64,000 nucleotides of DNA from Mytilus edulis (taxonomy: Eukaryota; Mollusca; Bivalvia; Mytilida; Mytilidae): NCBI RefSeq assembly GCF_963676685.1, contig NC_092344.1, positions 98,362,749 through 98,426,748 on the forward strand, given 5' to 3'. Made by a program: the position numbers and the translations under genes. The notes below the pieces were generated by a model. The model saw only the letters and a program-made list of their open reading frames with translations, had not been told where the DNA came from and did no database searches. Below are positions 35,330-47,598 of this stretch, piece after piece (positions within the stretch are counted from its first letter, which is position 1; every line of letters begins with the position of its first letter).

Positions 35330-37750
35330 GAATATCTATACTATACTATAGAGAAAGATGTTGAAAAGTGCAAACATAACTCCTGCCAAGTTCTACAAAT
35401 GCAATTTCATTTGAATGTAGAGATGTTATCTAGCGATGAAATATTACATCACACTCATAAACGCATGTATTAGCAATCGTGTATGTTAATGTCGCACATA
35501 TCATAGAAACTTGTGAAGAAGTGTTAACCTAGACCTCCATGAAACTTTCAGGTTATAATGAATATTGACTGTTAAAGAAGATTTGAAAGTAAAAGACTGA
35601 TTATTCCTATAAACTGGTCTAGCATATTATTTTAAAATATAAAAGGCAAATGATTATTAATTGATCTCAAGTTTTGAATGAAGGAGAAGCTCTTGACGTG
35701 TATGATATAATAATAAATGTATTTTCAGAATAACTTTTATTACCCTTGCCGACCAAAATTTACGATTGATTTTCTTAAATCAAATTTCTTTGAAAAGTGA
35801 AAATATTCTGATAAAATCCTAATCTGATCCATTTCAATTACGATCGGAGTAAAACGGTTTCAAATGATTATAAGAAATAAAGCGTGTGTCTCCATGTCAA
35901 ATATGAGTTCACCAGAATGAAGCTTATGTAAACATCTAATATGGACCTCGTATCATTCTTGTCAACAATCGGTCTTGTGGTGTTCTGCTAAAATTTGAGG
36001 CCTATGTAAACAGTATATATATAGAGACTATAGGTTGCACTTTGTAAATACAGCTGTTTCTCAAACCACGCCTCTTTTGGGGAGATTTCGAATATTTATA
36101 GAAAATTAATTTTGTTTACATACTGGTTCCCAGTTATGCTCTCTTTGTTCCATCTCATAGAGACATAACTTGGGAATGTTACCAGTAAATATACATGTGC
36201 ATATTGTTTACATTGAAATCTGTGGTAACCCTTCATTTGAGGTAGGGGTAGTTAAGAAAGTTAGTGTTAGTTTAAACTCTGAAAAGTTCAGGGCATATAA
36301 ACGTTGAAAATATGCTGCACAGCCCTATATTTTGACCTTTGAAAAAAATTGTAGTGTAATCGAACTTTCAATTCTAGGATAAGATTTTTTTTTCAAAACT
36401 TCATAGTAAAAGTGGTACAGTTTTAGCCGTAAAAGGAGTTCCTACGTGAAATTGCATTGTCAATATTTACAGAAATACAACCTATAACTCTACTAGAAAA
36501 AAGAAACTTTAGCCCAGAATAATAAAAACAATTCCAAAAAAGTATGTAATGACCCGACTGCAACGAAACTTAATAAAAAGACGAAACAATGCACGACAGC
36601 CATAAAACATACCAACTTATCATTGCTACACATCTGTCGATAATTTAAGAACATATGATACAATAATCATTGCATGTATATCATATTTGTTAAGAAATCC
36701 GGAATAGTACTATGTTTGATTCGAGCGTCACTGACGAGTCTTTTGTAGACGAAACGCGCGTCTGGCGTAAATATAAAATTTTAATCCTGGTATCTCTGAT
36801 GAGTTTTCGTTCAGATGTCACCACTCAAACACATCGAATCACATTTAAAACATATGTAAATTGTAAAAGCTGCCCTACTCTGACAAAATTAGTCATATTC
36901 CTGGTGTTGTGTACCTACACAAGCAATTACATAAATAAAAATTTTACTGAAAGAACAACAAAAAAATACCATTTAAGCCAAATTACCATAGACTTGGAAC
37001 ATCATAGCACGCCCGCAAGTTGTGATTTTCGGAACACAAAAGTGTTGTACAGTGTATTACTGTTTCAGTACTTTCGGTTCAACTAAGGAAACACATGGTT
37101 CTCTTGAAGTGTTAAGAAATATATGAAAAATGAAAAACAAAATTAAATATCTATAGGATTTTAAAAAATTGGGATAACACACTTATTCTTATAACTTGTC
37201 GTTGCATTTCTTCGACTGTGCTCCGTGTGTTTTAGAATCTATTCCATGATCGTTCAGAACATGCAAAGCTGAAGGTTTTTGCAATAGAAAATCAAATATT
37301 TTTAGTAAAAACATAATAAAGGATGATCTGCACACAGATACAGACTCACATTTTCTAATTGTTAAACTGCATCTATTTATGTTCATATCAAAAGAGAGGC
37401 GAAAGATACCAAAAAAAAACATAAAAATAAACTGACTACTTCATGGCAAAAAATAAAGAAAGAAAGAGACCAAACGACAAACAACTGTGCACAAGCCTGA
37501 GGGGGCAAAAGCCATACCAAAACTTCGATAATTTGTATGATATGTGTAGGTATTTTCCTAGTTTTCCTGAATTACAACGCAACTTGAAAATAGCTCCTTG
37601 AGACTATGTCATTGAAATAAACATAACAATTGTTGAGATAAAAGTCATGTATTGAAAAAATACTACGATATAAATGAATATACAAATGTAAAATAAGGCT
37701 ATTGTTTGACGAAAAGATTATCATCAATAACTTAGATAACTCTATTCATG
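35330..37750. other. Intergenic DNA between caveolin-like genes 6 and 7
   Basis: Contains a family B copy at about 36715-36805 (GAGCGTCACTGACGAGTCTT, GACGAAACGCGCGTCTGGCG) and an inverted family A copy at about 37392-37500. The 124-codon open frame at 36712-37086 starts inside the B copy and is not a gene. No other content is recognised. Confidence 0.55.
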
Positions 37751-40700
37751 CTAGTCCCTTTTGAAGGAAATTTTGATTTTACTAAAAATAAATCCGATGG
37801 ATTCAAATAATGGATCACAAAACGCCCGGACACACATACTCCAAACTTTTGCAATAGGTCCAATTTGAATACTAAATGATCTTAATGAAGGTTGTATGCT
37901 CCAAATGTAGTTAAATGATAAGCAAGCAAAGTGTAGTCCCCAGCAGAAAGAGCATGGCAAGGCACATACGGCAGATAGTATTCTGTAACACCAGTGTTTA
38001 GTTCCCGTAAACACAGTGTGGCTTGCTGTCCAGACACCATCAAAACTGTGGGTTCCCACGGGCTCTGCAAAAATGTCATCAAACTGAACCTGTAAATATA
38101 AAATGTAATTATAGTCACAGCTGAAAATGAGGGTTATCAGCAAATTATAATAGTTAAAGAGTTTTAGTTTTAGTTCTTTACAATGTCAAATAGTTTTATT
38201 TGTTAAAATTTGCTCCCTTTTCTTCAGGTGATGATGTTTGAGATCTACCATAATAAGCTATTGAGAAAATGGATATGCCAGGTAATAATGATTTGAGTTT
38301 TTTAAGAAAAATAACCGATGTCGGGTCAACATCATTATTATATACATGTATGTGTCTGTCCAAAGTCAGGAGTCTTTTAAAATTTCTTTTTTATATATAA
38401 AAGGCCCCAACACGACAAAAGATAATTAAACCAACGACAGACAGCAACAAAAGACAACCTCTGAATGCCAGACCCCTGTCCACTTTTAACATGCATATGC
38501 AGCACTTTATACGGTTTTTAAAATTTATTTGTTAGCCCCAAACCCTTTAACATGAGCCAATTATTTAACAACACAAGGTAAATGTATATCAAACTGTAAA
38601 AAATCAGTTTGATAGAGCTAGATTCATCAGATCGACACAAAGCAGAACAATAAAACACTTCACAAAAAGGACAAACAAGACAGAGTAACTGTCTTCAAGT
38701 AAAGTACTTATTAAACTTATTAAAAGCTAAACTATGCCAATAACAACAAATAATTGCATCATGTTTTCCTAGACTAAAGCATCAACAAATGCACATCCAA
38801 CGTATTTAGTATAAAGATGTCATTAAAAGCACCGTGTCCCTTGACAAAATACTAAGGGTAACATGAAATCTATCTTTTTTTCATATAAATACAAATAAAA
38901 CACTACGAATACTTCAGATCAAAGGCCAGCACAAGATATCATGCAGCTGGAAATGCATTTTCATAACTTTATTTTCTTTTTTGTTTTTGGTTCACATTTT
39001 CCTTCAATTATAATAATTAATATTTTTGTGTTGGTAAAGAACAACATTCTTTGTTTTTGATGAGCATAATTATTATCGTCAAAACCATTGATAAAAGGCA
39101 ATGATGTTACAACTCATATGATCATGTTTATTCCCGCCGCATTTTTTGCGCCTGTCCCAAGTCAGGAGCCTCTGGCCTTTGCTAGTCTTGTATGATTTTT
39201 AATTTTAGTTTCTTGTGTATGATTTGGAGTTTAGAATGACGTTCATTATCACTAAACTAGTATATATAATTGTTTAGGGGCCAGCTGAAGGACGCCTCCG
39301 GGTGCGGGAGTTTCTCGCTGCATTGAAGACCTATTGGTGACCATCTGTTGTTGTCTGTTCTATGGTCATGGTTGTTGTCTCTTTGACACATTCCCCATTT
39401 CCATTCTCAAATTTATCCTTTCTTGTTAATGATTCTTTTTATTCATTTTTTATTGTCACAGATAAAATTGAAATCAGTATATACATCACTATGTATAACA
39501 AATGTTTTATGTGAACAAACATCCCAATCATGTCAATGTGAAATTATGTCCTTTAATAAAATAAGTTAATATTGTCAGATACTTAGTTGGTAAAATAAAA
39601 CATAAGTAATGAAGAAAAAAATATGAATAGATGCATGCTTGTTTAACGTTCAGTGAACAGATTGTAGCCTACCAACAAATTTATGAATTGTATCCAAAGA
39701 CCATGTGATGCAAAGACACGCTACTGTGTGTTCTGAACAAGCCTTTTTAGGCAATAACCGTCTCATAAAATAACGTTATACTGTCTGAATAACACATTCT
39801 CTAGGTCGAATCGAACAGTCAATCGTTGTAAATGCCACATACATTGCAGGAAAGCAGAATCCTTAACGAATTCAAGCACTGAAAGACAACATGATAGCAT
39901 TAGGCCATCAAGCTCGAAAGAAGAGAAAAAGGAACAAAATATAGACTGAATTAGAAAGAAAAAAATCTGACACAAAAACATTAGGTTCTTGTTGTTTTCC
40001 CATAAAGTGTTTAATGCTGTCATAGAAAACAAATCGAAATCATCCGCGGTTGTTGCTTTGTCCTTCTGTCCGTCCGTCATCTGACTCGTCCAACTGTCGT
40101 CCCGTACAATTGTATCCCGGTGTTGCTTTGTCCTTATGTTCGTCCGTCATCTGACTCGTCCAACTGTCGTCCCGTACCATTGTATCCCGGAATACATTTT
40201 GTGTTTCCCTTGTTTAATAAAAACAATGCATGTATCTGTTTGGGATAAAGGGAAGGAGAAAAAGCTAAAAAATAATTCTAGATTTATATATTACTTTTCT
40301 TTTTCATAAATATGATTTGTAATAAACTTTCTGCTTATTGAAAAAAAAAGTTATCCTGATTTCCTGCCAATTTTAGTAAACAAAACTTTATTGCGTCGAA
40401 TTATAGTTATTATTGTTTTTAATTTCGTACTTCTTACAATCAGTAACATAATATTTACCGTATTATGTTTTATCTTTAGATAATAAGATAGATACCAGTA
40501 TCAGTATCTGGATACATATTAAGTTAAACGAAGTATAAAACTCTCATTTAACTTATGTTGTAGACGATCTTGTTTTCATTGATGTAATTGCCCGTAGTTA
40601 CAACAGTGAACTACCATCCTTCTTACATCGTTAATAATCTTTATGTAGCAACCTTTAACTTTCTTTGTTATGTTTTTGTCATAAAAAGCATCCTGTTGTC

Positions 40701-41450
40701 CCCTGGCATCTTCATTTGTTTTTATAAATTATAACTTGCCAGGCTGATAATTTATTTTTTAAATCTTAACCTAGATTTTTACGTTGGGGTTGTGTTAAAC
40801 ATACAATTTTTTTTTTAATTTAATTGTTTATATTTTAGTGTATTGTATTTAAAAAAAAACCTATGTAAAGGTTGTTAGTTTTTACCAAAAGGTTTTTGCT
40901 TCATGTACATGGTCAGAAGTGACCATGCAAATTTTGACGGCAATAAAAAATTAATAATCACATTCTTGGGCATTCAGTAATGATTCAGGCGACAATATCA
41001 TTGATCCTTCAATAGAAAAATACGTAACAAAAGAATCTTTTATATGGTATGATTGTTGAAACTATCTCTTTATCTCAACTTTCCTCCGGATATTAAACTC
41101 CTTTTATACCATTGCAAACGAACAATATGTTTGTGATGAACTACCATACTTATAGCATTCGTGCGATCGTGCTAGACTAGTCGGTATATTTGAACATGCA
41201 TTTCTAAATAAATGTGAAATCGTGTTACCTTGACTAATTCGTTCATATTAGTGGGATCTCTGTCATACAAATTAATCCGAACATTTTTCGGTTCTCTTGA
41301 TGGTGGAGTATTCTGGTAAATTATTTCCGGTGGTGGTTGTTCATCAGGTTGTACTTTCGGTTCATCTTCGGGAATATTTAATGGTATTTCTGTTTCACCA
41401 TTTGATGCATCCTCGTGAAAGGAACCGGCTTTAGATCCCCTATCAGACAT
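37751..41450 (-). CDS. Caveolin-like protein 7 (two exons, conventional caveolin type)
   Basis: On the minus strand, exon 1 is 41450 to 41229 (74 codons) and exon 2 is 38089 to 37751, in phase 0 (donor AAG|GTAACA, acceptor TTTACAG). The product is 186 aa. The start MSDRGSK was chosen because the frame upstream has no other ATG before 41489. Exon 1 has an acidic, proline-rich stretch (IPEDEPKVQPDEQPPPEIIY) and ends LYDRDPTNMNELVK. Exon 2 opens VQFDDIFAEPVGTHSFDGVW, with scaffold TASHTVFTGTKHWCYRILSA, hairpin VCALPCSFCWGLHFACL with the kink proline, and tail CDPLFESIGFIFSKIKISF. Genes 6 and 7 share an exon 1 block (IYQN-x2-PS-x3-VRI-LYDRDP), so they form one subfamily. The 3.1-kb intron contains the 39.1-kb retroelement tail. 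Confidence 0.93.
39125..39415 (+). repeat. Retroelement 3' tail fragment (family E)
   Basis: Matches, in the opposite orientation, the sequence downstream of the Penelope-like reverse transcriptase at 57450-57785. Shared blocks include GCGCCTGTCCCAAGTCAGGA, CTCTGGCCTTTG-TAGTCTTG, GGGGCCAGCTGAAGGACGCC, GGTGCGGGA and CATTGAAGACC. It is therefore best read as a 5'-truncated copy of the same retroelement, lying inside the intron of caveolin-like gene 7. Confidence 0.7.
40052..40191 (+). repeat. 70-bp tandem repeat, two copies
   Basis: GTTGCTTTGTCCTT-TGT and GTCCGTCATCTGACTCGTCC occur twice with a period of 70 bases and only about three differences. Located in the gene 7 intron. The minus-strand open frame 39763-40080 begins in the first unit and is not supported as a gene. 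Confidence 0.75.
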
Positions 41451-42398
41451 TTTGTAATATTCTAGTCCGAACTTAAATAATTTCTGCAATGGTCCTGTGC
41501 AAAATTTGTGGTTATGAATGTAATCTACTGGTATGCTAATCCCATGTTATGATACTGTATATAAGTTAACGGTATCTACATCTTTATGATTAGATTAATA
41601 GTACAATGGAATGTCTAACGTCCTTTTCGTTCGTGGATATGTGAGATAAACGACTGATGTAAACGTACCTAAGGTCAAACTCTATCAAAAGCAATATAGC
41701 ACGCGTCTCCGCCTCGTCATGCCCTGAAGATAATACCAATGTAACTGTCGGATTACATATTTTGTATCTGTCAAGCTGTCAGATATTATTTATTACATAC
41801 TAAAGCATAAAGACATATACCAAGTATCTATTATAGTTCAATAGTAAATTTACAAAAATGTATATAGAACTATGATTTGATTTTCCTCGGAGTTCAGTAT
41901 TTTGGGAATTTTACTTTTTGTTTATCATATTTATATACATTGTTAACTGTTTTCTTCAACGGTTTTGCCTATACAAAAAAAAAAACACATTTATTCGTGA
42001 ATGTATTCGGAATCAAAACTCATACTTTAAAATACAAACACCACTTGTTTATCCAAGAACTACATGTGTATTCGTGTTTTTATATAAAAAAAAAAAAAAA
42101 AAAAAAAGTCAATGCTTTAACCTTTTACTTTACGTTCTGCTATAAAGATGATGTCTGTTTATTGAATAATTCAAAGTTTGGTGACTATTCTAAATGCATA
42201 CATGCATCACTATATGACCATGGAACTAAGGATACCAAGTATACGGTTAAGTTGACTTGCATATAGAAAATGGCAATGATGTTCCGATCGGTTCAAAACT
42301 AAACTTTAACCATAAAAGGGATGATTTCAATTATCTTGAGAATTTTTTTTTTCATTATGAGTAGCAATATTCCAGCTCATGTATATATTATATATATA

Positions 42399-42655
42399 AG
42401 TACGTCTGAGCCAGTGACAACTCTACAACAGATTTATCCATCGGATCACCAGCAGTGATGGGGATACATGGCTGTGTACATTATGTATATATACAAATCG
42501 TCTAAACATCAACCCAACAATGTTAGATCTGTAAATTTGCTTTCGCAATTTTTTTGTTCTTCCCACGCCGGGTTCGAACCCATGCTACTGAGATATCGTG
42601 ACACCAAATCGCCTGCCCTGTAGCCGTCCCGCTAGACCACACGACCACATGGGCT
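42399..42655 (-). repeat. tRNA-derived SINE copy
   Basis: Same family as the cluster at 23.0-24.1 kb, with GTACGTCTGAGCCAGTGAC, CAACTCTACAACAGA, ATGTTAGATCTGTAAATTTG and the tRNA-like head ending at GACCACATGGGCT. The box B region has lost a base (GGGTTCGAACC). Confidence 0.75.
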
Positions 42656-43036
42656 TCATTATATATATATCTCAAAGTTAATACTATATTCTTGGACTTA
42701 CTTTTCTCATCCTGAATTCCTTTGTAAATGTTAACTGCTTACAAGGAACTGCTGCGTGAAAGACCCAAAAATGCTTTTCCTCAATCTTAACATTACCGAA
42801 TATCACCTATCCCCGTATTTAGCTTGAAATGCATAAGTAACTCAATTGATACCACCAGTAAGACATACATTGCTTAACCTTCATGCGTACGTGGGTTAGT
42901 CTCGTTGTTTGTGTGTGTTTTGTGTGCTTGTTTCTCAATCCTTGTTCTGTGTAGTGTTTTGTATGTTGTTCATTTATTCCTCGCTTTTTTTTAGCCATGG
43001 TCTTGTGTGTTTTATTGGATTGATGATTTTTTTTAT

Positions 43037-44147
43037 CGGAGTGTATTCGTCCGGCTAGCCGGATGAATAGTTAAAAATCTCTATTCGTCCGGCCATACGT
43101 CTGCGGATGCGCAAATATTCAATATCAATAAACGTGTCATGTGACGTGGAAAGTGTCCCGGATGAGGTGTCGGATAACACACGCGGTGTCGGATAACACA
43201 CGCGCGTATGCAATGGACGTGTTGAGAATTGGAGATCGTGATTCATATTTAAAGATGTCATAGTAGAGAGAAAACCAGAGAGAATGTGATTGTTTTAAAC
43301 AAATGTATATAGGAGTGATTCCAGAGCAATCGCGTATACATGTTATTTAAACTGTGAGAATGATAAGCCTGAAATTAAGGTGAAATTGAAGATTTACCCC
43401 CATTTACCTTATCGAGGCAAAACACATTCGGAAAAAATACTAGATCAAACTTGCTTGGATGCATTATTTTTTAGGTATACTACAACGCAGATCTATGAAC
43501 ATACTGATATGCCCGGACTGGGAATAAGACACCAGGGTTTGGGTATCCCCCTTTTTTTCTGTTGTATCTAATATATATTTTTTTTCTAAAACAAATCTTA
43601 TCGAAAACACAATCCTACTTTTGAGGACAGGTTACACGTGACTGCCCTTCTCATATTTCATATGAATTAAAATCCCGAACAATTTAAATATGAATCGTGC
43701 ATAATCATATGAGGACCTTGCTTTAACCAAACTTCGCTGAAACTATAAATTCAGGATCTTTTGAAATCATAGATGAAGCCAATAATGATTGGTCCGACTA
43801 TTTACCTTACAAGAAATTCAATACCCAAGCTCCTTTAGAATATTAGAATAAAAAAAAATCTGAATCAAATGTATAGTTTATTTTTTTTTTATTAGAATGA
43901 GGTTTTTTTTCATAAAACGAGGTTAGACAACATATTTTAAAACAACCCGTGCTTCATTCAAAACCTTTAAAACACGATGTTATATCTTTATCATTATATA
44001 TTTGGCCGGACAAATAGCGAAAAACCGTAAAAATGCTATTTGTCCGGCTTGCCGGATGAATAGACATTTTTGACTATTTGTCCGGCTTGCCGGATGAATA
44101 GACATTTTTGACTATTTGTCCGGCTAGCCGGACGAATAGCCACTGCC
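43037..44147. mobile_element. TIR element with palindromic TCCGGCTAGCCGGA termini (possibly hAT-like)
   Basis: Left end TATTCGTCCGGCTAGCCGGA (from 43044) matches, inverted, the right end at about 44119-44138. The right arm repeats a motif of about 38 bases three times (TATTTGTCCGGCTTGCCGG, GAATAGACATTTTTGAC). The outer right sequence AATAGCCACTG inverts to CAGTGGCTATTC, and a shorter GAGTG form is on the left. T-rich TTTTTTTAT on both sides may be a target duplication, but it is low complexity. There is no transposase; the open frame at 43380-43571 is not recognised. The termini and an 8-bp duplication would fit the hAT group, tentatively. Confidence 0.65.
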
Positions 44148-44159
44148 TTTTTTTATTGA

Positions 44160-46373
44160 TCCCTTCGTAGGTCCTCTCCCCCCTTAAATATATTATATTT
44201 TTTGTTATTCAGGTACTGTATTTAAGACTTTTCAATTGCTTGCACATCTTTAAAAAAACATGCATCAACTGCAATGCACTTTTTCATGAATTGAAAATTG
44301 TGACACGGTCATGCCTTTTCTTATAACGACGGTCTATCCGAGAAGCAGTAACTTCGCGGTAGACCTTTCATATTTGGTCTTGATATTATCGACTACATTT
44401 AGGGTTTATTTGAATCGTAGTTAAATTTGATGTAGGATAAGTTGTATCAAATCATCTTTTTGTCATCTTTACTTGTGTGTTACAGCATTGTACATTGCAC
44501 AGGAACACTTAAGTTGACCTCCGGTGAATAATAAGAATCCAAGGCCATACAAGGCACAAGTCTTGTTGCATTTTCAAATTGAATTTAAAAACAAAAAACA
44601 GAAATGTGAGAGCAACAGAAGTGATAAAAGAGACCAACCATTCCTTCCAATGATTACTGGAATGCCATCATAATGCTCAGATCGCTCGCCTGTATCTTCT
44701 CCTTACAATCGATGTTCCATCCAGTTAGGTATGCATACCCTTGAATGTGACGTATAAGCACAACAGGTGCTCGGAAAATAAACTCCTATTAATTATTTTT
44801 TCTGATTGTTTTTTTTTTATTATTTTCAACCTATTTTCATTTATTTAATCTTTTCCTGGTGTTATAATAATAGTTGTTTGTAAATGATGCCCCTCTATTT
44901 TTTTCATATGGAATATACCGTGATGGGTGCTCTTAAAGGGTACGTTGAGTTGTGTTCAATGTACAATCGGGAGCAAGACATTTGGACTAAATCATAAGCA
45001 TGACAGGGGTATCGTTTGACCTAAAGCGAATTGAGTCAAAACTACATTTGGGCTAATGAAGTTTTAACCTGTACAGGTAAATTACAGTAAGTTTCAACAT
45101 AAGGAAATGCCTGTACCAAGTCTGGAATATGGCAGATGTTTGTTCAATTCGTTTTATGCGTTTGAGCTTTTAATTCCCATTTGATTACTTTCTGTTTTGA
45201 ATTTTCCTTTGAGTTCGGTATTTTTGTTATTTTACTTTTGATATATGCAAATTAAGCAAACAAAAAAGTACGACGTGAATACAGATTCGATCATTGCTTG
45301 TTTGAAATTTAAGAAAAGTACTGGAGGATTTCCAGTATTTGAATCCTTTGCTGTTTCTTCTAAAATCAGTGCTGATTGAAATGAGTTAGTAGTCAAGATC
45401 AGCAAGTGTCAGAGTATAACAAAATGACAATTCTTAAAAGGCTTTTACCGTCCAAATCTAGAACAAGAACCAGCCTTTGAGAGAGAAAAAAAACTACTAT
45501 AGGATGTACATTTTTATATCTTTTATACCTTTGCGTTTTACTTAGTGGAAACACTATCACTATCAAGTGTTATACAGATATGTCTTGCTCAAAATTCCTC
45601 TTTCAAGTTCCCCTTTGGTGAGTATAGGGACCAGACACTGACTGGCTTTCAAACGGAATCATGTGAATGGGTGCATACAACAAGAAACTCTATAAATAGA
45701 ATATTATATATCATTTCTACCTCAGGAATAGATTACCTTAGGTGTATTTGGCAAAACTTTTAGGAATTTTTGGTCCTCAATGCTTTTCAACTTCGTACTT
45801 AATTTGTCCTTTTTAATATTTTTTTATTCGAGCGTCACTGATGAGTCTTTTGTAGACGAAATGGGCGTCTCGCGTAAATAAAAAATTTCAATCCTGGTAT
45901 CTATGATGAGTTTATTTATTACATATGAGTTATTAATATATACATGTAATTGAAATATAGATATTGACATCTAAATAACCAGTATGATATGATGATAAGC
46001 CCGAATGTCGACTTCAGAATTTAGCCCAAACGTCGACTTACCATTGGCCCAAAACTGGGAATGGTATACTGTTAGTATGAGTCCAAGCCCAAACGTTACC
46101 AACCAATAAGCCCAAACATGCAATCTCTTGTACAATTAAACTCTTCACCAAAAAGAAAATGACAATGAAATGTAGTAAATTTCTTGTTTTTTTAGAAATT
46201 GTTCATTGATTGATTGCTTGTTTGCTTGAATGATTGATTTATTCTTGTTGTATGTTACTATTCAGTAGATATCATAGTACATTTAAAGTACAATAATACG
46301 CATAACTTGATTTATAAAATTGGTACGAGTTAGAAAAGGTACGAGTTTGTGCAAATTCTTTGTATGCATACAC
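44160..46373. other. Intergenic DNA with repeat copies B and D
   Basis: A family D copy lies at about 45105-45245, and a long-form family B copy at about 45720-45915 (TCAGGAATAGATTACCTTAG, GAGCGTCACTGATGAGTC). Between 45996 and 46128 the phrase GCCCAAAC(G/A)T is repeated several times. No gene is seen; the open frame 45545-45763 overlaps the B copy. Confidence 0.55.
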
Positions 46374-46556
46374 AATTATTCGGGAAGGTCTAAAAACAGG
46401 ACAGATAAAACCAGGACACTTTTTTTCGATACGTTTTTATCTGTAACTTTTGTTTTACTCAACATAGTGTTAAAATTTAAATTGTATAATAAAGAACAGG
46501 GTATTTAATAATATTATTTGTAAAAAAAATAAAAATAAAAAATCTATAAGTTAAAA

Positions 46557-47125
46557 AAAATCTGCCAGGACAGTTAACTTTTATGAAAAAAATGGCTGAT
46601 ATTGCCGAGAAATATTTACTTATAATTGGAATAAATTCTCAAAATCAACTGTCTGGCATATTATTTTTGTACGATCATAAAGTTTAGGGAATAATGTTTA
46701 TAAAAAACTATAATTTGATATTTTCTTTGGTGTTCAAAGTTAAAAAAAATCTCCCAGGACAGTAGCCGATTACGTTAGAAATTTTGTTGAAATCATCTCT
46801 AAATCTAAATATAAAGTTAAATATCTTCTTCAATTCGAATGTCTGGTAAGCAAATGTTGGTTCATTGGAAAGTTTGAAACATGAGGTTTTAGAAAATAAA
46901 AAAAAATATGGACTTTTATTTCATTGACACAAAAATAATCTGCCAGGACAGTAGCCTACTCCATTGAATTTCTGTATAATTTCACAACGCTATTTTTAAA
47001 ACTGTAAATGCAATAGTTTATTTATTGCGATTGTCTGACATATAATTTTGATACTAAATTAAAGTAACAGACCCAACTATAATATAGAAATAAAGAAATT
47101 AATAGATAATCTGCCTATCAGCCGT
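46557..47125 (+). repeat. Degenerate repeats of about 187 bp in the left arm of the TIR element
   Basis: The phrase AATCTGCCAGGACAGT recurs at about 46558, 46748 (as CTCCCAGGACAGTAGCC), 46937 (CTGCCAGGACAGTAGCC) and, weaker, 47107. The units are about 170-190 bases, and each has a TGTCTGGxA or TGTCTGACAT block about 110 bases in. The right arm has only one matching unit (TGTCCTGGCAGA near 48990). Confidence 0.6.
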
Positions 47126-47598
47126 CCTATAACTTAATAATGGCACGTGCCAAAATTTAATCTGCATGTGTATTCTGTAGTCAGTCAACCATAAAGTGAG
47201 CGTGTGGTGATAAATACCTTTGAGAAGTAAGTTTGTTTGGTTCTAATTATTTATCAAAATTACAATTGGAAACAATACACATCGAAACACTTACTAATTG
47301 TAGATTTTAAAGTAAAATTTGATAAGATCTCAATTTCACCGCAAGCATCAAAGAGTAATTAAATTATAGAATGTATATTACGCTTTAAGCGTGTGATAAT
47401 TAACTTAATTAATCCGGTGATCACTGTGAGCACGTGTCACTCTAGGTACATGTATATAGATGCAATTTTTCTCCGGCCTTTCATTATTAAAAGTTATAAG
47501 ACTAGTGCTATATTCTAACCTTTTGATACATTTCATAGTCAATTATAAAACCATATTTTTATGCTTTTTGTATAGAACATCTGTATATATTTTCATAG

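Noticed and set aside
36712..37086. 124-codon plus-strand open frame
   Set aside because: Starts inside repeat family B and continues into AT-rich sequence; no domain or splice support.
39763..40080. 105-codon minus-strand open frame in the gene 7 intron
   Set aside because: Begins in a 70-bp tandem repeat and has no recognisable content; intronic.
41877..42266. 129-codon plus-strand open frame
   Set aside because: Begins in a family D fragment and runs through a run of about 20 A; low complexity.
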